Source of the DNA: Nitrosopumilaceae archaeon AB1(1)
Lineage (GTDB): Archaea > Thermoproteota > Nitrososphaeria > Nitrososphaerales > Nitrosopumilaceae
Assembly (NCBI GenBank): GCA_033471095.1
Contig: CP136752.1
Span: forward strand, 1,294,324-1,358,323
Direction: 5' to 3'
Length of the DNA stretch: 64,000 nt
Of this stretch, positions 45,950 through 55,600 are shown piece after piece. Within the stretch, counting starts at the first letter, position 1. Every line of letters starts with the position of its first letter. The translations under genes were made by a program, and so were the position numbers. The notes below the pieces were generated by a model, which was not told where the DNA came from, did not search any database, and worked only from the letters and a program-made list of their open reading frames with translations.

Positions 45950-46387
45950 ATCTTTTTTTGGAAGTCTATGTTTAATCTTCAGTAACGATACACCTGTAAT
46001 AATAACAGGTATTGCTATAATCATGAATAGTATAGGAAGTATCAGAGTAAAGCCGTCAAGATACTGTGGATCAATTTTATCTAAAAGCGTAAAACAGTAA
46101 TACATTCCTAAAAATAATATAGATCCGCCGACGATAATAATAGAACCAATTGATTTAGAACCATATCTTTTTGACATTATAAATGACACACCTGTGAGAA
46201 TTAACCCCGGAGCCGAACCAATAGATATGAATTGTAGTATTTTAGCCGAAGTATCAAATCCTATCAATAATTGTAAAACATTATCGGTTTCTGATTCAAT
46301 CATAAAATGAAACAAAGAAGCAATTTCACCAACAAACATTGCAAATAGAGCCATACCTGCAAGAGCGATATATCTTTCAACTGCCAT
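45941..46387 (-). CDS. Four-helix hypothetical membrane protein
   Basis: 148-residue membrane protein with four predicted helices near residues 8-28, 47-67, 82-102 and 115-135, and a charged C-terminus (KIKHRLPKKDLL). No family recognised. It lies just downstream of cofC on the same strand, 47 bases away, so the two may be co-transcribed. Confidence 0.65.
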   Translation of the reverse strand: MAVERYIALAGMALFAMFVGEIASLFHFMIESETDNVLQLLIGFDTSAKILQFISIGSAPGLILTGVSFIMSKRYGSKSIGSIIIVGGSILFLGMYYCFTLLDKIDPQYLDGFTLILPILFMIIAIPVIITGVSLLKIKHRLPKKDLL

Positions 46388-46434
46388 GAATAATCTTTAA
46401 TTGTTTAGTAAATAATTGTAAGCATTACTACACA

Positions 46435-47061
46435 CTAGGATATTATCTCTAACAATATTTTGTTAAAATCAGGTTTTGTGTTGAGATTTAAAACATGTAA
46501 AATATCTAAATCAGTATCTATGTCAATCATGATTCTGTCACAGTATAACACATTACTGTATTTTGTGTTTAGTCTACCAGAGTCTAGGTGAGTTTTAAAA
46601 CCTCCCATATCATACAAGGGTGGAATGACTCTACACGGAGTTCTAATTAACGCGTTTGTTCCATCAAATTGTCTAGATGGTACAATCAAAACGGATTCGG
46701 GTTTGATGAATTGTGTTAAAAAATCCAAATCTTCAGTTTGAATTAATGGAATATCTTGCGGTAAAACTATAGATGTGGAACAGTTTTTCTTTCTCAAGTA
46801 TTCATCGGCCTGTTTTATCGCATCATTTACACCAGAATCGGTTTCCATTCTTATCTCTGTCACATTAAATTTCTCCCCAATACTCAAAGCATTAGAATCT
46901 GCAGTTACTAGCAATATATCATCAATTTTATCAGACGAATCAATTGTCCCAAGAACCTCTTTTAGCATCAATTCAGATAATTGTATCTTTTGACTAGTGC
47001 TCAGAGTTAAACGACTTTTAGCGTGTGAAAATGTTTTTACCGGTACAATAGCAGATAACAA
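46435..47061 (-). CDS. cofC: 2-phospho-L-lactate guanylyltransferase CofC
   Basis: 208-residue nucleotidyltransferase of F420 biosynthesis, making lactyl-diphospho-guanosine (or the PEP analogue). It has IVPVKTFSHAKSRL at the N-terminus, IVLPQDIPLI for the metal-binding strand, and PSRQFDGTNAL. It starts one base after cofD, so the two form one unit. CofG/CofH are not in this window. Confidence 0.9.
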   Translation of the reverse strand: MLSAIVPVKTFSHAKSRLTLSTSQKIQLSELMLKEVLGTIDSSDKIDDILLVTADSNALSIGEKFNVTEIRMETDSGVNDAIKQADEYLRKKNCSTSIVLPQDIPLIQTEDLDFLTQFIKPESVLIVPSRQFDGTNALIRTPCRVIPPLYDMGGFKTHLDSGRLNTKYSNVLYCDRIMIDIDTDLDILHVLNLNTKPDFNKILLEIIS

Positions 47062-47062
47062 G

Positions 47063-47980
47063 TCAGATACATTGTTTGGTGATAAATGACGCTAATTTTT
47101 GTTCTGCACTTGGTGTATTCATTATAATTTTAGTATGAAGCACATCCATATCTAAATCATTAATCTTCGAGGTAAGTGATTTATCTTTGGTATCAATAAT
47201 TATGGTTTTACACACATTAGAATACATACGTGCTAAACCATAGGATGAGACATCTATACCTGCAGATTTCATGTAATCACCTGCAGGTCCACTAATAGCA
47301 GAATTGCCAATTAATGGGCTTATTGCAACAACACGTTTTCTAATTTTAGAGAGCTCTTTTTGTATTCCCTTGATTTGAAGTATTGGACCAATACTAGTAA
47401 GAGGGTTTGCAGGTGCAATTATTACTAGTTCTGAATCGTGTAGTGCATTAATCACATTTGGGTTTGGACGTGCCTTGTCTATTCCCATATAATCAATACC
47501 TATTATTTTGTCTTTACCTCTATACTTTACCCAATATTCTTGTAGATGCATCTCACCTTTTTCAGTATTAATTCTAGTTTCAATTACATTATCAGTAACA
47601 GGCATTATATTTACATTCACAGCAAATTTTTCACACATCCAACGAGTAATATCAGTAAGGTTTTTTCCATCTTTTAGCATATTAGTTCTAATCAAATGTG
47701 TTGCAGTATCGCGATCACCAATTCGGAACCAACTATCTTCTCCAAATATTTCCATTTGGCGTATAAAATTAAAAGTATCTTTTTTAATTCCCCAACCACG
47801 TTCTGTATCAAGCAGATCTGCCATACCATACATAACCGTGTCAATATCAGGACAAATATACATACCATACAACCAATAATTATCACCAACATTTGAAATC
47901 ACATTTACCTTATTTTCTACAGACGCAATTCCACGAATTATTTTAACAGAGCCAGTACCGCCAGCAAGAATTGTTATCAT
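47063..47980 (-). CDS. cofD: 2-phospho-L-lactate transferase CofD
   Basis: 305-residue CofD that transfers the lactyl phosphate to FO to make F420-0. The N-terminal ILAGGTGSVKIIRGI loop binds nucleotide. WLYGMYICPDIDTVMYGMAD, FRIGDRDTATHLIRT and LVIIAPANPLTSIGPIL are diagnostic. It is upstream of cofC with a one-base spacer. Confidence 0.95.
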   Translation of the reverse strand: MITILAGGTGSVKIIRGIASVENKVNVISNVGDNYWLYGMYICPDIDTVMYGMADLLDTERGWGIKKDTFNFIRQMEIFGEDSWFRIGDRDTATHLIRTNMLKDGKNLTDITRWMCEKFAVNVNIMPVTDNVIETRINTEKGEMHLQEYWVKYRGKDKIIGIDYMGIDKARPNPNVINALHDSELVIIAPANPLTSIGPILQIKGIQKELSKIRKRVVAISPLIGNSAISGPAGDYMKSAGIDVSSYGLARMYSNVCKTIIIDTKDKSLTSKINDLDMDVLHTKIIMNTPSAEQKLASFITKQCI

Positions 47981-48112
47981 TTTAATAATTGATCAAACAC
48001 TACTCATTATATAATCCATTACTACTCGAATTGCTCACAATATACAAATATTATTTTTGACAGAATAATATCAAGTAAAGGTTTATTAGATTAACATAAA
48101 TTTTTAAATTCT

Positions 48113-49345
48113 GTGTTTAAACAGCTTGGAATATTTTCAACACTGTTAATCATAATTTCTATGAGTATGACACCTGTTTTTGGAGCACAGTTTTCCACTA
48201 GTATAGAACCTCTAGAGAATAGTGCACCATTTAAAGTAACATTCCAAAGAACATTATTCTTTTTGTATGAAGAGGGTGGTATTTGGACTAGTCTACAATC
48301 TCAGAATTGGGATACACAGATAATCGCAGATTACAGTGATCCCAAAGTAAGAGAATTGGGTCAAAAAATCACACAAAATATCCAAAGAGATGGAAGTAGT
48401 GTCAAAATTAATGATTTAACTGTAACGTATTCAGCACTAGCTACAGGTCGCGCATCGGCACTATCCATAGATTATAAAATTATTTTAACAGGAACGATAA
48501 CTGATCATATAATAAGAGAAGAACAGGGAGCAGATATTCCAGCTTTGATTGATCTTGCGTGGCGTGGAATTTCAATTGACGAATCGGTAGTAATTAATGA
48601 TTTAGAGATAAATTTACCAAAATCAGTTATTGAAAAAAATATACCAAATATCTATGCCACTATTAATAATGAAGATGCATTAGAGATCCTATCTACACCG
48701 CTAATTAATTCAGATGATGTTAAAAATCAACCACTTACAAATTGGCATAAATTATTTGATGCGACAGGAATTAACGTCGATGCTCAACGAGCTGGTTTAT
48801 CTGATGAAATTTTGGGCAAAGTTTTCACAAAATTCACAATGGGTGAAAGTAGTTTTAGAGAAGGCAGACAGGTAGAAAAGATAATCGAGGCAGTATTTAC
48901 ACTAGACAAAGAATATGCAGTTAAATCAGTAGAGTCAGCTAGTACTGCAGAGATAACACTATTGGGATTTGCAATTCCCACATTAATAGAGAATACTGAG
49001 GCAATAGGGGTAAGTAAAGATGTCTCTAATGACAAAGGAGATACATCTACAGGTGAATTTCCAATAGCAATCATTTATGGTATGGCAGGAATGGCAGGGA
49101 TAGGAGCAATAGGTATTCTTTTCATTAGTAGTAGAAAATTAAAGAAAGAGGGGAGTGAACAAACAGGAATTGACCCACGCGATCTACAAGGATTTCAAAC
49201 TAGCTCATCTTCTGGCAGCTATCAAACGAATAGAGGAGAGGCACAATTGAGAGACGAATCAGAGTATCAACAACACAAAAGTGTGTATACAGAGGACAAA
49301 CCTAAAAATTCCAATCGCGGCACAATGCCAAAAGGTTGGGATTAA
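48113..49345 (+). CDS. Exported membrane-anchored protein with GTMPKGWD terminus
   Basis: 410-residue surface protein. A Sec signal peptide (about 1-25, ending PVFGAQ) is followed by an extracellular domain (26-320) of unknown fold. A C-terminal membrane helix (about 325-345) comes next, then a basic stop-transfer SSRKLKK and a Gln/Ser-rich cytoplasmic tail of about 60 residues ending RGTMPKGWD. The tail motif resembles the GTLPKG repeats of the protein at 28,386. The start is GTG 48,113. Function unknown, apparently thaumarchaeal. Confidence 0.75.
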   Translation: MFKQLGIFSTLLIIISMSMTPVFGAQFSTSIEPLENSAPFKVTFQRTLFFLYEEGGIWTSLQSQNWDTQIIADYSDPKVRELGQKITQNIQRDGSSVKINDLTVTYSALATGRASALSIDYKIILTGTITDHIIREEQGADIPALIDLAWRGISIDESVVINDLEINLPKSVIEKNIPNIYATINNEDALEILSTPLINSDDVKNQPLTNWHKLFDATGINVDAQRAGLSDEILGKVFTKFTMGESSFREGRQVEKIIEAVFTLDKEYAVKSVESASTAEITLLGFAIPTLIENTEAIGVSKDVSNDKGDTSTGEFPIAIIYGMAGMAGIGAIGILFISSRKLKKEGSEQTGIDPRDLQGFQTSSSSGSYQTNRGEAQLRDESEYQQHKSVYTEDKPKNSNRGTMPKGWD

Positions 49346-49347
49346 TA

Positions 49348-49627
49348 GCGTGTGCTGGTCGTAACCCTCCTTTTGTTTTAACGATATTTCGCTATGCGGT
49401 CTACCCAAGTCTTTAGTGTAGGAGTTTAACTTTGTTTGACCTTGCTCTATGTGGGACAGATATTTCATTCTTTAATGGAAACCTCAGGTTTTGCCATCAC
49501 AGTTTACCAAATCAGATAATTTTCTGTTCTGTTACCGATCATCTCTGATCACTCATCACTGAATCACACACCTACAAGAGGGAGGAGTTTCCTCTGCCGT
49601 AGCAGCGTGTCGTTCACCAGCTCACGC
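49348..49627 (-). ncRNA. rnpB: RNase P RNA
   Basis: About 280-nt structured RNA on the minus strand. Its ends pair as a P1 helix: 49,616-49,627 with 49,348-49,359, 11 of 12 bases. The 5' part has GAGGAAACTCC (conserved region I, GAGGAAAGUC type), the middle has GTAACAGAACAGAAAA (region II), and the 3' part has ACAAAAGGAGGGTTACGACC (region V). It processes tRNA 5' ends. SRP RNA was considered, but its S-domain motifs are missing. Confidence 0.8.
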
Positions 49628-49828
49628 ATAATTACAAACAGATATGTATAATTTTAACATTACGATACATCCTGTAAATTGTAAGATTAGATGTTTCTAC
49701 AACATAAACTTGAATTGACGGACAATGTACAATATTATATAATCAAGGTATAATACAATACTCGATAAAATCACACCCATAGAATCAAAAATAGTATGAA
49801 TCAACAAGTAGAAAAGTTATGAAAATAA

Positions 49829-50128
49829 TCAGAGATTTAATGGAATGACATCTAGATCATTTTTGGACACACCTTTCCACAGACCAACCATACCCTCCGG
49901 TTCTACATCTACAACATTTGTGATTTGCTGAATTTTTATTGTATCTGGATTTGGAGGCATCCACAACATGGCCATATAGTCACCTACAGAGCCAACCACA
50001 TTTGGAGATGCATCAGTAATTTTTCCCTCAGAGAACCCACCACTAACTAAAGATTGTATCGCTTTATCACGAAGATCCCCTCTACCATGAGTAAAGAGAT
50101 AAACGGTTTTAGATGAATCTACATCCAT
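49829..50128 (-). CDS. Hypothetical protein
   Basis: 99-residue soluble protein that I do not recognise. It has a mixed alpha/beta pattern with YLFTHGRGDLRDKAIQSLV near the start and NVVDVEPEGMVGLWKG late. No membrane segment or metal-binding motif is present. Composition is normal, so it is probably real. Confidence 0.55.
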   Translation of the reverse strand: MDVDSSKTVYLFTHGRGDLRDKAIQSLVSGGFSEGKITDASPNVVGSVGDYMAMLWMPPNPDTIKIQQITNVVDVEPEGMVGLWKGVSKNDLDVIPLNL

Positions 50129-50206
50129 GACTACAACATTAAGAGTTTGGATATAAATGATTCAATTTAACACAAACATACAGATCTGATTTGTAACTTT
50201 AGAGAA

Positions 50207-52061
50207 TCATCTCCAAGAATCATCTACAAATATCACATCTCCTTGAAACATACTAAACAATACTCTGGTCTTGGAAATCTCACTAACTGGAACATCAAAT
50301 ATATTCACATCTAATACTAAAAGATCAGCATATTTTCCTACATCCAGTGAACCGGTTGTATCATCTTGACGCATAGAGTATGCCGCATTAATAGTATATG
50401 CTCTAATAACAGAATCTAAATCAGGCATACTTTTGTGATTTTTAGACAATGCATTTTCAATTCCTACAAAAGGATCAAGACTACCTACACTCCAATCACT
50501 GCTCAGAGTAGTAACAGCACCAGTATCATGAATGGAGCGTGGATTTGAAAAGTAGGGTAAACAATCAACACCAATCAAAGGAATCATTTCATATTCAAAA
50601 TCAGGTAGTGCAAAAAATCCAGATGTTTGAAAATCTGCCACTACACCAAGATCTGCAAATCTATTCACATCATCAGGATGATACAATGTTATGTGTGTTA
50701 TTTTATGTCGTGCCCCAACATCACCATTAATTTTCCGTGCATTTTCAATCGCATTCAAAGCATCACGTACAAATCTATCACCACTAGCATGTAGATGAAA
50801 ATCAAATCCAATTTTTTCAAGTGTTGTGATATATTTTGTTAATCTTTGTTCATCAAAGTAGTTTATTCCAAACGTAGAGGTAAAATTTGTATCATTAGAA
50901 TATGCATTTATCAACTTTGAGGTGCCATGACTAAATTCGCCATCAACATACATTTTGATTTGGGTAAGACGGGGATTTGAAGAGTCATTATATAATGATG
51001 CAAGATGATTAATTTGTGCAGAGTCATCAAGATGAGGATATGCGTAAAGCGCAAGAACCACGTTGCCAGTTAGTATATCATCAGAGCCGGCTGTCTGCCA
51101 TAATTTATGATGATTACGATCTAAAAATACACGAGCCTCTGTTATAGAGGTAATTCCATTAGATGCCAACATATTCATTCCAGATGGTATACCGGCATAA
51201 TTTGCATTATCAGTTTGTAGACTAGATGCCAGAGCAATACTCATAACGACATCTCCAAGATTATCATATAGAATACCATTAGGAATGGTAGTATTTTGTA
51301 CAAAGCCCATAAATCCACCTGACGATGTTGTAAGGGTGTCATTATTCATTATTTTTTGTAAGGCCAGAGAATTTACCCAGTGTGAATGTGAGGTAGTCTC
51401 CATTATAATTGCAGGATTATTTGGAAATATATCATCAAGTATGATTAATGGAGACTTTGTATTGCCAAAAAGTGAAGAGATGGAATGACCATATCCTACT
51501 ATCCAATCTTCATTAATTAATTCAGGATTACATCCAATCAGAGAGTCAATAATTCCATCAATGTCATCTTGTGAATCAATTATACACATATCGATTAATG
51601 ATGCAGATTCTAAAAGGTGTAGATGGGAATCATGGAATCCTGGCAGTACCAGTTTACCATCAGAGATCAATCACCTCTGTGAAATTATCAATTAAAGACA
51701 TAACGTCATCATCATCTCCGATAAATGTTATAATACCATCAGTAATGGCCAGAGACTGAAAAGGTAATTCATCAAAGGTGTAGATGATTCCATTATACAG
51801 TACGGTATCAGCTGAAATGATGTTACCGTATTCTAGTTTTACCCAGTCCCGCTCTAGGAGAATCTCTAGAGAAATAGGACTAATACATATAGGGATATTC
51901 CCGTTTGTTTTAAACACCAAAACTAATTCACCACTACATATTACATCCGTATATGATGCTCCATGATTCTTAATAGCAGAAAAAGGTAATGGAAGAGTTG
52001 CATTAGCATCTAAAACAAGAGAGGTGATAATTATTACAAGGATAACATATTGAAGAATCAT
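50207..52061 (-). pseudogene. Exported amidohydrolase, split by a one-base frameshift
   Basis: Two overlapping frames make one amidohydrolase_3 (YtcJ-like) protein of about 617 residues. The N-terminal frame (52,061-51,660) has a signal peptide and ends FTEVIDL then TGA. The second (51,670-50,207) begins DGKLVLPGFHDSHLHL with the metal-binding HxH, then HASGDRF and a late SDWSVGSLDP. One extra T at about 51,661-51,663 accounts for the shift. Either the gene is broken or the base call is wrong. The natural substrate is unknown. Confidence 0.75.
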
Positions 52062-52095
52062 GAATTATACAAACCTAAAAGACGAATACATCACA

Positions 52096-52365
52096 TCATT
52101 GAATCTCTTTCTTGACCGTTATGGTGCTAATTAGAGGATTGTAAATGTGCAAGTCATCGCACATTTGTCGTACTCTATCTTCAATGTTATCTGAATCTGA
52201 ATCAATTGTAAATTTCAAAGTCTTGGCAGTTCTAATGCTAGATACATTCATGTTGCCATACCGTAAAACTAGATTATTCAGTATACTTGTGCCTTCAGGA
52301 TCACTAATTTCTGGCTTGTTTTGAATTGTAACAACAACGGTACATCCCAACACAAGATGTAACAA
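52096..52365 (-). CDS. purS: Phosphoribosylformylglycinamidine synthase subunit PurS
   Basis: About 80-89-residue PurS, the small bridging subunit of the FGAM synthase complex. It matches VVTIQNKPEISDPEG at the start, then a central VRQMCDDLHIYNPLIS. The start is one of TTG 52,365, GTG 52,353 or TTG 52,350; no in-frame ATG exists. purL and purQ are not adjacent. purP at 59,662 belongs to the same pathway. Confidence 0.85.
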   Translation of the reverse strand: MLHLVLGCTVVVTIQNKPEISDPEGTSILNNLVLRYGNMNVSSIRTAKTLKFTIDSDSDNIEDRVRQMCDDLHIYNPLISTITVKKEIQ

Positions 52366-52530
52366 TATCGCAAAGTATTAAATCTTTTTACACAAAGTTC
52401 TGTTAGAATATGGATTGATATTCGTGGTTCTGTGTAATATGAGTTTGGTAATTCTTTCTATTCACTTTCGAGTGGCAGTGATATATAAAACCAGTATCCA
52501 AAAGAAAAACTAACACTTGATTACAGATAT

Positions 52531-52743
52531 TTATAAATTGTTATTAGATGAAATACCGCAAATAAAGAAAAATTGAATGAATAGTTTAAAATCGATTAGT
52601 TTGTTGTCTCTGTAGTTCTTGGAGTAGACTTTTCTTTCAGCAGACGTTGTACTAGATACTTCTGCTCTACTACCAATAAAAGTCCGACCATCTGATCTTT
52701 TACTGTCACTGTCTTTTTTACTTGGTTTTGATTTTTCTACCAT
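52531..52743 (-). CDS. Possible small charged protein
   Basis: 70-residue frame. The first 45 residues are Ser/Lys-rich (MVEKSKPSKKDSDSKRSDGR, TFIGSRAEVSSTTSAERK), then an AT-rich hydrophobic end. The start looks genuine, but the C-terminus may be a run-on after a frameshift; an alternative frame ends STPRTTETTN. Function unknown. Confidence 0.35.
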   Translation of the reverse strand: MVEKSKPSKKDSDSKRSDGRTFIGSRAEVSSTTSAERKVYSKNYRDNKLIDFKLFIQFFFICGISSNNNL

Positions 52744-52796
52744 AATTTAAATCGTCTCAATAACTATTTAAATCAGGTCTTGATGGGTTTTGTTCA

Positions 52797-52860
52797 AAAT
52801 CAGGGACATTTGACAGGGCTGTTAAATCAGGGACATTTGACAGGGCTGTTAAATCAGGGG
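52797..52860. repeat. 27-bp tandem repeat, 2.4 copies
   Basis: Two perfect 27-bp copies (52,797-52,823 and 52,824-52,850) and a 10-base partial third. The unit contains CAGGGACATTTGACAGGG. It lies in the spacer between the small charged ORF and the gene at 53,034, and it is not coding. The rest of 52,744-53,033 has no gene. Confidence 0.85.
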
Positions 52861-53033
52861 TATGAAAATTAAATTATTATGACTTTAATTCGTGTGCATA
52901 TGTCCCGAATTTAACACTAGATTGAAAAATCCTGAGTCTTGAGCAGTATAGTTATTATTAACAACCAGTTTATGTGACATTCTGACTATTGAATATCATA
53001 TTGGAATTTATAATAGAAAGATAACACATCATC

Positions 53034-53489
53034 ATGAAGAGAATTAGATATTGGAAATTAACTGCTGAAGAGATAAAAAAAATTACTTATGATACTGCCA
53101 AATTATTAAACTGGGAGATCAAGGCAATATTAGACCCAGAGGATGCAAAATTTGTAGGATTGTTTTGGTACAAACATGGAAATCCAGTAGACTATGAGTC
53201 AATACCAGGAATAGCATTCTACCATAACAATATAACAAAAGACATGATAGATGATGTTACAAAATTTCTCCAATCTAAATTTAATGGTACTGTGAAAACC
53301 AAAGGTGAACGTATACTTTTGTCTCATTCAGATGAGATAACAAAGAGCACAGATATTGCCAATCTAGCCGAACAAGTGGATGAGAAATTTCATACCATGT
53401 CAATAATAACACTAGAGTTTGAGGGAATGGATACAGAAGAGCAACAAACAACGGGGTTACCAGAATCTAAATTGCTCCCCATATCATAA
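53034..53489 (+). CDS. Hypothetical protein upstream of tatC
   Basis: 151-residue soluble protein (MKRIRYWKLTAEEIKKITYD) with mixed alpha/beta composition and no membrane helix. I do not recognise it. It is 50 bases upstream of tatC and on the same strand, so they may be co-transcribed. Confidence 0.55.
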   Translation: MKRIRYWKLTAEEIKKITYDTAKLLNWEIKAILDPEDAKFVGLFWYKHGNPVDYESIPGIAFYHNNITKDMIDDVTKFLQSKFNGTVKTKGERILLSHSDEITKSTDIANLAEQVDEKFHTMSIITLEFEGMDTEEQQTTGLPESKLLPIS

Positions 53490-53540
53490 GAATTTACCAA
53501 ACACCTAAAATAGATAAAAGTATAGCAATCATGAAAGAAA

Positions 53541-54347
53541 ATGTCCGATTTGGACCATATTGCAACACATCTTGCAGAGTTGAGAAAACGTATTTTGCGC
53601 CTAGTCGTTATAGTTGGTATCATAACAACTCTCATCTTAACATTACACTTGAATGAATTTGAATATTCGGGAATCACATTATACTATCCAACAATAGAGC
53701 CGTTAAACAACATTGCAGCTCAAGTTACATCATATATGAAGGCAAATCTTGTTCCGCAGGAAGTTCAGCTTATCCAGACAGCTCCAGGACAAGCTTTCTT
53801 CTCCCAAGTGTACATAGCAGTACTTATTGGAATCACAATATCCATACCCATATTTGTAAGAGAGGCAATAGGATTCATCCGTCCAGCCTTGAAGGAGAGA
53901 GAGATTCACATTAGTAGAACAATAACTATACCTGCAGTTGGTTTATTCATCACAGGATGTCTATTTGCATACTATACCGTAATACCATATATTCTTGATT
54001 TCCTTTACAAATATGGAGCGTCAGCTAATCTAGTAACATTTCTTAATATTATGGATTTTGTGTCATTTGTTTTACAGTTTTTACTGGCATTTGGATTATC
54101 ATTTCAATTACCACTAGTCATGTATGCGATTACCATAGCAGGAATAACAGATGAGAAATTTTGGAAGAAAAACATCAGGTATGCTATAGTAATTATAGTC
54201 ATATTCGGAGCTGTGGTAACTCCAGATGGTAGTGGGGTCACTATGTGGTTCATAGCAGGTCCCATGATACTTTTGTATCTATGTGGAATAGTGGCAGTGA
54301 ATCGACACGTGAATAGAGAGACAAAAGATACCAAACTCAACACTTAA
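53541..54347 (+). CDS. tatC: Twin-arginine translocase subunit TatC
   Basis: 268-residue TatC with six membrane segments. The N-terminal HIATHLAELRKRILRLVV carries the conserved ELR(K/R)R cytoplasmic motif. A periplasmic loop is unusually long between helices 1 and 2 (Gln-rich, about residues 40-85). FVREAIGFIRPALKERE matches the conserved F-x-x-P-L-x-x-E loop. It recognises twin-arginine signals and exports folded proteins. tatA follows 27 bases downstream. Confidence 0.95.
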   Translation: MSDLDHIATHLAELRKRILRLVVIVGIITTLILTLHLNEFEYSGITLYYPTIEPLNNIAAQVTSYMKANLVPQEVQLIQTAPGQAFFSQVYIAVLIGITISIPIFVREAIGFIRPALKEREIHISRTITIPAVGLFITGCLFAYYTVIPYILDFLYKYGASANLVTFLNIMDFVSFVLQFLLAFGLSFQLPLVMYAITIAGITDEKFWKKNIRYAIVIIVIFGAVVTPDGSGVTMWFIAGPMILLYLCGIVAVNRHVNRETKDTKLNT

Positions 54348-54373
54348 ATCTTAAATCAAATCATGTATGCTAA

Positions 54374-54565
54374 ATGCTTAATCTATTTGGATTCATAGCT
54401 GGTCAAGAATGGATATTTGTGATTATTATCGTAGCCGTATTCATATTTGGAGCCAAAAAAATACCTGAACTGGCAAAGACGTTTGGAAAGGCAAAGGGCG
54501 AATATGAAAAAGGTAAGATAGAGGGCGAAGAAGAATTAAAGAAATTCAAAGATTCAGAAAGATAA
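54374..54565 (+). CDS. tatA: Twin-arginine translocase subunit TatA
   Basis: 63-residue TatA. One N-terminal helix (about 12-26) precedes the hinge IFGAKKIPELAKTFGKAKGE and an amphipathic helix with acidic tail. It is the pore-forming partner of TatC. Together with the longer 6,927-7,250 protein the organism has at least two TatA/B proteins. It ends one base before ubiX on the opposite strand. Confidence 0.93.
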   Translation: MLNLFGFIAGQEWIFVIIIVAVFIFGAKKIPELAKTFGKAKGEYEKGKIEGEEELKKFKDSER

Positions 54566-55123
54566 CTAGTCTTTTGGATTCCATGGTTTGTATAAATTAT
54601 GAGGTATGTCAAATTGGTCAAGGCATTTTCCAACACAGTGATTAATTATATCATCAATAGATTCCGGTTTTGTGTAAAATTCAGTCACCGGTGGAAGTAT
54701 TATAACACCAAGACGTGCAAGTTTTAACATATTCTCCAAATTTATGGCGCTCAACGGTGCTTCCCGTGTAACTAAAACTAGTTTTCTAGATTCTTTTAAT
54801 GTGACACCTGCTGAACGAACTATGAGAGACTGATCAAAGCCATTTGCAATGGCAGACAGAGTCTTCATACTACATGGTATTACTATCATACCATCTGTAT
54901 GATTTGTTCCACTAGAGATCACAGATGCCATATCTTGATCACTTGAAGAATAGGTAGCAAGGGATTTCACATATTCAATGTTAAAGTCGGTCTCCATAGA
55001 TATGCATTTTTGAGCCCATTCAGACATTACAAGATGTGTCTGTGCAATGTTCTTTAATGCTTCAAGAATTCGGATTCCGTAAATTACACCAGTGCTTCCA
55101 GTGATACCAATAACCAATTTCAA
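54566..55123 (-). CDS. ubiX: UbiX flavin prenyltransferase
   Basis: 185-residue flavoprotein that attaches dimethylallyl phosphate to FMN, giving the prenyl-FMN cofactor of UbiD. It has GITGSTGVIYGIRILEAL, the IPCSMKTLSAIANG block, and LVTREAPLSAINLENMLKL. Partner of the UbiD homologue at 30,286. It is convergent with tatA, one base apart. Confidence 0.93.
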   Translation of the reverse strand: MKLVIGITGSTGVIYGIRILEALKNIAQTHLVMSEWAQKCISMETDFNIEYVKSLATYSSSDQDMASVISSGTNHTDGMIVIPCSMKTLSAIANGFDQSLIVRSAGVTLKESRKLVLVTREAPLSAINLENMLKLARLGVIILPPVTEFYTKPESIDDIINHCVGKCLDQFDIPHNLYKPWNPKD

Positions 55124-55168
55124 CGTATTACTAGAAAGAAGTAGTGTATAATTTAGACCTTTCAGACA

Positions 55169-55537
55169 TTAAAAATCATCCATGTCAGAGTCAACATTCA
55201 GTTTATATTCTAAATCATCAATCAATTCAAGAAATCTCTCTTTGCTTTTTTTACTCAAAATATCAGGAAATTCACTAATCGTATAAACAAGTTGTTCTCT
55301 AAAACTAGGAGGGAAATCCCCACCGGTGACTAGTAATTGCTCAATTACAAAATTGGATGTTAGAGTACAGACAGTCTCTTCCAAACCAAGATCTGATTCA
55401 CTTATCGGTCTACGATACAAAACAAGAGGCATATTATTTTTCATCACAACAAGAGATCCTTTTTTCAATAAATTCTCTAAATGTTTTATCTGCCACGCAT
55501 CAAGACTAATTTGTGGTACCATAATATCAATTATCAT
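55169..55537 (-). CDS. Hypothetical protein
   Basis: 122-residue acidic protein. Start is ATG 55,537 or ATG 55,522 (MVPQISLDAWQ). It begins with a helix then a strand pattern ending VVMKNNMPLVLYRR and finishes with an acidic tail (DSDMDDF). It is likely helical and soluble; I do not recognise the family. It precedes ubiX on the same strand, 45 bases away. Confidence 0.55.
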   Translation of the reverse strand: MIIDIMVPQISLDAWQIKHLENLLKKGSLVVMKNNMPLVLYRRPISESDLGLEETVCTLTSNFVIEQLLVTGGDFPPSFREQLVYTISEFPDILSKKSKERFLELIDDLEYKLNVDSDMDDF

Positions 55538-55600
55538 TATACTTTAAAAGATATATGGAATAATTGAGATTAAAGATGTATTAATTGAGATAAATACGAA

